Below are positions 20,501 to 25,798 of a stretch of DNA of 25,798 nt, in pieces. This DNA comes from Saccoglossus kowalevskii (taxonomy: Eukaryota > Hemichordata > Enteropneusta > Harrimaniidae): assembly GCF_000003605.2 (NCBI RefSeq), contig NW_003156235.1, positions 454,600 to 480,397 on the forward strand. The letters run 5' to 3'. The translations under genes were made by a program, and so were the position numbers. A model generated the notes under the pieces. The model was not told the origin of the DNA and did not search any database. It worked only from the letters and a program-made list of their open reading frames with translations. How positions within the stretch are numbered: position 1 is the stretch's first letter; each line of letters starts with the position of its first letter.

Positions 20501-22594
20501 AGAAAACAGGACACAAAGAGGCACTCATCAATTGCTTAGAGGGCGCTGCAACCCATTTACCCTGGGATAACACGATAAATGTAATAAAAAAACAAGACAC
20601 AAGAGGGCGCTCATCAACAGGTAGAGGGCACTGCAACCAATTTACCCTTTAGATAACATGATGAATACTATGGTACTTATATTGAAGACATGATTATCTT
20701 TAAAGCTATGTAAATGGGATCACCTTAACTTTTCACAAGCTGTATACAACTTTCAGCAGTAGAAACAAAAATACAATTGGTGATGTGGATTACACTCCTC
20801 TCTCTCATCCATTCAACCATCAATTGATCAGCACATTTTTCAAGAAAGAAAAGACACTCACCGCTAACTTGAAACAGTTTTGAAAGCTGTTCGATCCTGG
20901 TGTCCCCATAGGGTACAGCTAGCCAGGGCATCGTACTGAAATACTGGTCAAATGATTCTTGACTACGATCAGAACTAACAAAGATGATTTCCATGGCTTT
21001 ATGATCGTCTTTTAATTTTTTATAAAGTTCAATTAAAACAGGAGTGAAGGCTTTGCACGGTGGACACTGAAAATAACAATAAAAGTTTGAGGTTATCACC
21101 CGATGTTGTTTCTCCATAGCGCTGGTTGCCATGAGTTACACCATGGGCTGTATCACATATGAAATAATTATGAAGGCTTGTGTTCTGGTGTTGAAAATCA
21201 AATCAGCTAGGGGGTATTGGTGATGATATTCAACTGCACTAAGTGTTCCTATGATAATAATCAACTACAATAAAGATTCTGATGATGACAATCATTTCTG
21301 GCCAACATTGTTGATATTGCAACCAGCCTAGGGGGTACCCATGATAATACTAAAGCAGGTTAGGAGGATAGGTTTATGATTATCAACTCAGCTAAGGGGT
21401 TTAATGAAAGCTTTGAAGGCTCAATCTGCATATACATGTACATGCACACATTCACAACAAAGGAATTCAGTTCCTCATTTTGTCATTTGGTTTGCGCCAC
21501 TGATTACTTTGATTCTGAATCCCAGCTTGTTCTGTTTTGTTTGTTTACATCAAGTGTTTTTGAAGTTTGTAATTATTTTCTTAACTGAATCATGGTAAAG
21601 CAAGATCACGACGAAGTGAAGTTTGTATCAGTCCAGATATGTTCAAGATATAGGTGCACGTACACACAAAAGTGAAATTATATTTTTGGACTTTGGGCAA
21701 ACATCGTCAAAAAACAAATTGCAAGAAATTGCAACTAACCCAGTGTGCTGAGAAATATATGCATAATATTTTGTCTTTCATACACTCTATGGAAGTTTCT
21801 TCTTTTTTGTTGTTGACAAAGTTTGTTCCAATTATCTCTGTTGAAAAAAAAAAATAATCATTCACAATAATATCGACATGAAAAATTACAAAATCTAAAA
21901 CATATCAAACATAATAGTAATTTAACGATTATAAACAGTTCCACTGATATCTCAAGAAACACTTAACAGAATTCAATGTAACTTGATACATTTCTGTACA
22001 CATATGCTCTGAGAATACATTGCAGTCTATATATGATGAAACTTGGTACATGTATATGTGCTCGAAGATAATTAGCATTCATGGATAGTTACTGATTTAA
22101 TGGGCGGTAGTCATCGCGCCACGCATGCGCAAGATATCTGGGTCTCATATAAACAAAGATGGCGACTTTGACTGTTGTGCAGATCAACAAGTGTAAACTG
22201 AGACGTTACAAAGCTTTAAATTAGGGATTTTCAGCTGATTGAAAGGTATCAAAGGAGTCACTGGAGGTAATTAGTGCAAGTCACACCCACGAACCTCATA
22301 CTTGTGATTTCTATTAGAAGAGCGCATTGAATTGTGGGAAAATCAATGTTTATCAACACAAATGTTGCACATGCGCACCGCGACGACTACGACTTTTTAA
22401 ATCTCTCAACACATTTGAATGAAACTTGCAATAACCTTACCTGAGAACGGTTTGGGTTTCCATGGATAATTGTTTCCATTCGGATCATCCATCACAACGT
22501 TTCTTCCATCGTCTGTAACCACACGTCCACTTGTGCTGTCCATTAACACAAAAGTGGGTATACCCTGAATTTTGAATTTCTTTGATAACTTATC
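17341..22594 (-). CDS. NXN: Nucleoredoxin, 3' part of gene (7 exons, N-terminus beyond right edge)
   Basis: Exons on the minus strand are 22441-22594, 21740-21837, 20862-21066, 20288-20376, 18468-18558, 17929-18050 and 17341-17529. All have GT/AG borders and matching phases, and they encode 315 residues plus a stop. In order: the end of the first thioredoxin-like domain (1-51), the second thioredoxin fold with YFSAHWCPPC (active-site cysteines 85 and 88), EIIFVSSDRS and MPWLAVPY, the cis-proline GIP (155) and FPWRPK. The C-terminal domain ends in PLLTILDIPEQ. Known of the family: a mainly cytosolic and nuclear disulphide oxidoreductase that binds Dishevelled and restrains Wnt signalling. The N-terminal exon with the family's first active-site-like region was not found to the right, so the preceding intron exceeds 3.2 kb. 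Confidence 0.94.
17588..17750. mobile_element. Palindromic MITE copy 4 (GTCGTCAC family, long core subfamily)
   Basis: 163 bases in NXN intron F-G, flanked by TTAA at 17584-17587 and 17751-17754. The left end is AGCGGGGGAGTCGTCACCTG. The right end read inward is AGCGAAAGCGAGAGGGTCG, with a small duplication of the first bases. The core is shared with copy 3. Confidence 0.83.
17929..18050 (-). CDS. NXN: NXN exon F
   Basis: 122 bases, acceptor TTTCCAG|AG and donor GAC|GTAAGT. It encodes VQPVAEEILKKYKALEDEPP then LQFFIGGD, matching IQPIAEKIIAKYKAKEEEAP and LLFFVAGED. Confidence 0.93.
18468..18558 (-). CDS. NXN: NXN exon E
   Basis: 91 bases, acceptor TTTGCAG|GAT and donor CACTG|GTAGGT. It encodes DFPWRPKAVNNLTG and LNEDACLILFT, matching EFPWHPKPV and LNEGPCLVLFV of the vertebrate protein. 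Confidence 0.92.
18559..20287 (-). other. NXN intron D-E, largest intron seen
   Basis: 1.73 kb without a recognised gene. A 144-codon frame on the opposite strand (18825-19259) is low-complexity and looks like chance. A run of 14 C lies at 19705-19718. Confidence 0.55.
20288..20376 (-). CDS. NXN: NXN exon D
   Basis: 89 bases, acceptor GTTCAG|GT and donor AAAG|GTAATT. It encodes GIPSLVVMDTNGEVITKDGR, matching GIPTLIMLDPQGEVITRQGR. It carries the cis-proline that faces the redox site. Confidence 0.94.
20505..20670. repeat. 86-bp tandem duplication with GAGGGCGCT motifs
   Basis: Two copies with a period of 86 bases (20505-20590 and 20591 to about 20670) in NXN intron C-D. Shared words include GACACAA, CTCATCAA, TAGAGGGC and TTTACCCT then GATAACA. 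Several small differences show that it is not very recent. Confidence 0.75.
20862..21066 (-). CDS. NXN: NXN exon C (CPPC active site)
   Basis: 205 bases, acceptor TTTTCAG|TGT and donor AGCG|GTGAGT. It encodes CPPCKAFTPVLIELYKKL, then EIIFVSSDRSQESF and STMPWLAVPYGD, nearly identical to the vertebrate second thioredoxin domain. The motif is CPPC, as is usual in nucleoredoxin, rather than the CGPC of thioredoxin. Confidence 0.96.
21198..21411. repeat. Worn minisatellite, unit about 31 bp
   Basis: About seven units in NXN intron B-C. Each unit follows roughly CAACYCAGCTAGGGGGT and then ATGATAAT. Unit starts are near 21199, 21231, 21262, 21293, 21320, 21351 and 21383. Confidence 0.6.
21740..21837 (-). 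CDS. NXN: NXN exon B (ends just before the CPPC motif)
   Basis: 98 bases, acceptor CAACAG|AG and donor CACTGG|GTTAGT. It encodes EIIGTNFVNNKK and later ILCIYFSAHW. The split codon from exon A completes as Glu. It is divergent at its start but the end is unmistakable and joins exon C to give YFSAHW|CPPC. Confidence 0.9.
22101..22396. mobile_element. Palindromic MITE copy 5 (GTCGTCGC family, longest copy)
   Basis: 296 bases in NXN intron A-B, flanked by TTAA at 22097-22100 and 22397-22400. The ends TGGGCGGTAGTCATCGCGCC and GCACCGCGACGACTACGACT are inverted, with ACGCATGCGCAA / TTGCACATGCGCA further in. Its centre differs from the other copies, so it may be closer to the parent element or carry unrelated filler. 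No reading frame of note. Confidence 0.78.
22441..22594 (-). CDS. NXN: NXN exon A (end of first thioredoxin-like domain)
   Basis: 154 bases, acceptor TTTTTAG|GAT and donor CTCAG|GTAAGG. It encodes KFKIQGIPTFVLMDSTSGRV and ends in NYPWKPKPF, matching YRISNIPSLIFLDATTGKVV and FPWGPKPF of vertebrate nucleoredoxin. A MITE ends 44 bases beyond its donor. Confidence 0.92.
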
Positions 22595-22654
22595 CTAAAA
22601 AGTGAGAAAAACATGAGAACTGAGTTTGATGATTACACTAGCGTAATAACATGT

Positions 22655-22668
22655 GCGCCCTCTAGTGG
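22655..22668 (-). promoter_or_regulatory. CTCF-like motif (full consensus match)
   Basis: The minus strand reads CCACTAGAGGGCGC, matching the CTCF core consensus CCASYAGRKGGCRS at every position. It lies about 60 bases upstream of NXN exon A, inside the intron. The orientation faces the plus-strand match at 14701-14714. Confidence 0.45.
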
Positions 22669-22933
22669 CCAGTTTTACAAATGAGCAAAATACAATTCAG
22701 ACATATAATTCTGTAATTTTATTTTTTTTATTTTGAATTAAAAGAAAAACAACAACATAAATTCTTACAACTTGACATTATTTTTTTGAATTACTGTGAT
22801 AATGTTTAAATTAATGAAAAGATCAAAATCTAATAAAAAAATCGTTTTAGAGTTTAAGTAAAGATTATTTATTGTATGACTGAATAATATGACAGAACCC
22901 CACACCCTCCCCGTGGCTTTCGTTGCGTATGGA

Positions 22934-23033
22934 AGTTATTTTCACGAGTGATGCGGTGTATCCTGCGGCCGTACTTTCACGAGCGAAGCGAGTGAAAGTA
23001 CAGCAGAATACACCGCATCTCCAAAATAAGTGA
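22934..23033. repeat. Snap-back palindrome of about 100 bp
   Basis: Arms GATGCGGTGTATCCTGC...GTACTTTCAC (22950-22980) and GTGAAAGTAC...GAATACACCGCATC (22992-23019) pair around the loop GAGCGAAGCGA. Weaker pairing of TTATTTT with AAAATAA extends it outward. Probably a fold-back MITE. Confidence 0.75.
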
Positions 23034-24726
23034 CTGCCTAAAAGTACCATTACTCTTGTTCAAATTTCATGTCACTCGGCAAGTATATTCATGTACCCCA
23101 AGGGGAAAATATCGTACTTCTAAATATTGTTTATTCCGAAAAACTGTACTCCTGAAGGGACTACTTTGTTTGCTCTCGGACCTCATTTGCATATGGGTTG
23201 TGGAAATACCGATTTTGATTTCAGGGACGAATCAAAATAAACTGCAGTACATATGTAATAATAATGTATATGCAACAAACATAACTACATGAATGTATCA
23301 ACATTCTGCACATTGTAGGATTTGGGGAAATGCCTTGGTTACAATCAGTGCAAAAAAAGGTCAAAAATGAAACTTGCACAAAGCAGGTCAATTTGTTGTT
23401 TTATTATAAGGAATTAGGCACACTCTGAAATTTTACTTTGGTGATATTTAAATTGTTTTATTAAACTCCGAATATTAACATATTTTAGAATTTTTGCTAA
23501 GTGTAGGTTTTTTTCTGGTATTTTTTAAGTTTATTCCTTAAAATGCATATGCATGTATTTAAAGTACCTCATCTAGCAATGGTGAGACAAAAGTAATTTT
23601 TATTAGCAATAAAGAAGAACAAAATCAATAATTTTCTCATAACTTTGGTGTCACATTCTACCTGTTTCAGGTTGAAAAAAAGAATATCAGAAGTTTGAAA
23701 TGCTCACCTCAATATTTTTTTTTTTTAATTTCACCACATTAAAGTTGTTAAAATTGTCAAAATATTCAAAACATCGAAATTTCCGATACATTTTCACATC
23801 CACATCAGTAAATTTAGTTACTATTATGACTAGTATAAAGAAAGATGGTACTGCAAATGCCATTCATTATGTTACAACATAGCGTTAAATGGCTTCGTAT
23901 ATATGTACTACCGGTAGTACCTAAAATGGAACACTTTTCACGTGCATTCTTATTGTATGACAGAATGAGTGCCTAGACTCTCCTTACATCACACAGTGTT
24001 ATCGTCCATAGATTGAGTTATTTAGCCTTTTACTAATAGTACAATGGTGGTACATGGTTTTGATTGACATCGTCACAAACCTGTCACTGCTGGTTTAGAC
24101 CAATTCTACTTTTTATATAAGCATTGTAACATTACAGAAACAGAAATACAAAAGGTATTATTCTTGAATTTAACTGATAGAAGAAATTTATGTAACACTA
24201 AATATAACGTGAAAAAAAAAAAAATAGGTTAGGTTTATTTGAGAAAATGAGTGAGTGACAGAGTGAATGAAGCCTTCACTTATCTGTGATGATTCACGTT
24301 TCCAAATGAACCTTTTGAAATGCTGTAATCAGTCTATGAGTCATGGTGAAATGAGATACACATGTGGCAAGATACCGAAATTGATTAAATTTATATTTAA
24401 TATTACTGAAAGTTGCAAATAAAAAAATAAAATAATTCATCAACTTGCTTTCAAAAAATCGGGAATAATTTTAGTTCGCAGACATAGCTGAGAGAAGAAA
24501 TCTTAGAATATTAATTTATTTACTTAATGTAAGTTCAACAAAATTTGTATATTTGACAGTGTAGATGTCTTTGTTTTGTTTAATAGGCGAAGGAGGAGCA
24601 CTTTAACTACCGTAATCTTATGAAATAATGCGTCAAATCACCTTTAACCAATCAAAGCTTGTGAAACATTTTGATCAATACTGCAGCCAATGAGAATGGT
24701 CATTACAACATTAGCAAAACAAGCAG

Positions 24727-25388
24727 TCTATCAGCTGAGATAGCTCTGCTGTTAGCAATGCACATTAGAAAATGAACAATATGTATAATATTAAAGCAAT
24801 CAGACTTGTGGTTTTAAACAAGAAGTCGAAAATATCACTTTTTACCAAAAATGACCAAAATATTAATCAAAATTAGAGAATTAAAGATATCATTACGAAA
24901 TGAACAAATCTGAGAGAGGTCCACATGTAGTACCTATATATGTAATATCAAAGCAATCAGACTTGTGGTTTTTAACAAGAAGTCAAAATATCACTTTTTA
25001 CTAAAAATTGCCAAAAATATTCACCAAAATTAGAGAATTAAAGATATCATCATGAAATGAACAAATCTGAGAAAGGTCTACCTGTAGTACCGATGTAGTA
25101 TATATTATATCAAAGCAATTAGACTTGCGTTTTTTAACAAGAAGTCGAAAATATCACTTTTTACCAAAAATTGCAAAAATATTCACCAAATTTAGAGAAT
25201 TTGAGATTTTGACATTAAATGAACAAATCTGAGAAAGAACCATCCAAAGTACTTGCATATCAAATTTGAAAACATTCTGACACGCGGTTTCGAAGAAAAA
25301 ATTGAAATTGTAAAGTTGACGACGACGGACAATCAGTAATATGAACAGCTCCACTGTGACGACAAAGTCGACAGCGAGCTAAAAATAG
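24727..25388. repeat. Interspersed element with a tandem array of 150-162-bp units
   Basis: Three clear units and a partial fourth start at about 24791, 24948, 25110 and 25261. Each begins near TCAAAGCAATCAGACTTGTG and continues AACAAGAAGTC, then ATATCACTTTTTACC. The array runs into GACGACGACGGAC and ends in AGCGAGCTAAAAA (to about 25387). The left limit is suggested by AGCTGAGATAGCTC at about 24732. Repeats with this end are, as I recall, common in marine invertebrate genomes. Confidence 0.65.
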
Positions 25389-25798
25389 TAACAGAATGCA
25401 TACAAATTTGCAAAATAATACACGAAAACGTAGGCTGAACACAATATGGTGCTTTAAATGGGAGGATAAAACAGCACTAAATTGTGTTATTTATTTATAA
25501 ATTTGGAAAACCAATCAAGCAAGTTTACGAACCCCATTTGAATACTCAGTCCGACAATAATACCGAATACTATGTGTGTAAGACCGTATTCTACCAACCC
25601 CAATACCAAGTGTTCAGTCGTTTGTGAATTAAACCATTCGCTTCAAGGCAATTAACATCACAATCTCTCTGATGCACAAAAAAATAAAGCTACTGGTCAA
25701 GATTCTTTCACTAATAGATGCAACTTTTGGAAACCATTGCACAAGGATCCCAGACATGGTTGATGCCAGGATAATGATATGAAGATGTCCCAAAAATG
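25389..25798. other. NXN upstream intron, part 2, to window end
   Basis: No exon or repeat boundary recognised. Confidence 0.45.

Larger units (their letters stand above)
22595..24726. other. NXN upstream intron, part 1
   Basis: No N-terminal nucleoredoxin exon (expected PWLALPY-like and YFGCS-like words) was found here on the minus strand. The sequence is AT-rich with A- and T-tracts. Confidence 0.5.

Noticed and set aside
22865-23050. 61-codon minus-strand frame
   Set aside because: It crosses the snap-back palindrome and shows no nucleoredoxin similarity, so it is not the missing N-terminal exon.
24786-25330. Repeated units as a CRISPR array
   Set aside because: Units are 150-162 bases, vary along their length, have no repeat-spacer pattern and lie in an animal intron.

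Overview
The window is AT-rich, intron-containing nuclear DNA from an animal, most likely a marine invertebrate. The GT-AG introns, the two animal gene families and the dense, diverse small transposable elements all fit that. A deuterostome such as a hemichordate or lancelet is my best guess from repeat style alone, and I hold it weakly.

Two host genes can be rebuilt exon by exon, both on the minus strand. At the left (124-4790) lies the 5' part of a CACHD1-type gene (VWFA and cache domain-containing protein, alpha2delta-related). It has a start codon, a signal peptide, the VWA_N region and most of the VWA domain in eight phase-consistent exons (346 codons), and it runs off the left edge. At the right (17341-22594) lies the 3' part of a nucleoredoxin gene in seven phase-consistent exons (315 residues plus stop). 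It includes the CPPC active site, and its N-terminal exons lie beyond the right edge. Nucleoredoxin is upstream of CACHD1 in the shared direction of transcription, about 12.5 kb away.

The space between them (about 4.8-17.3 kb) and the introns are filled with mobile-element debris. I see a 5'-truncated LINE with an unbroken RT-to-C-terminus reading frame (12.65-14.19 kb), a second LINE 3'-tail fragment, and a worn fossil of a Ty3/gypsy-type integrase region. There are five TTAA-flanked MITEs sharing one terminal motif in two core subfamilies, and a 772-bp TTAA-flanked element with 20-bp inverted ends inside a CACHD1 intron. There is also a long inverted-repeat element of about 1.1 kb, a snap-back palindrome, an element bounded by CCCCCGGGGG palindromes, and several tandem arrays. 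A 200-N assembly gap sits at 11413-11612.

No prokaryotic features, CRISPR arrays, rRNA or tRNA genes were recognised. The most interesting points are the pairing of two genes that both have reported Wnt-pathway links, the MIDAS state of this CACHD1, the TTAA element families that sit close to splice donors, and a convergent pair of CTCF-like motifs around the visible nucleoredoxin exons.
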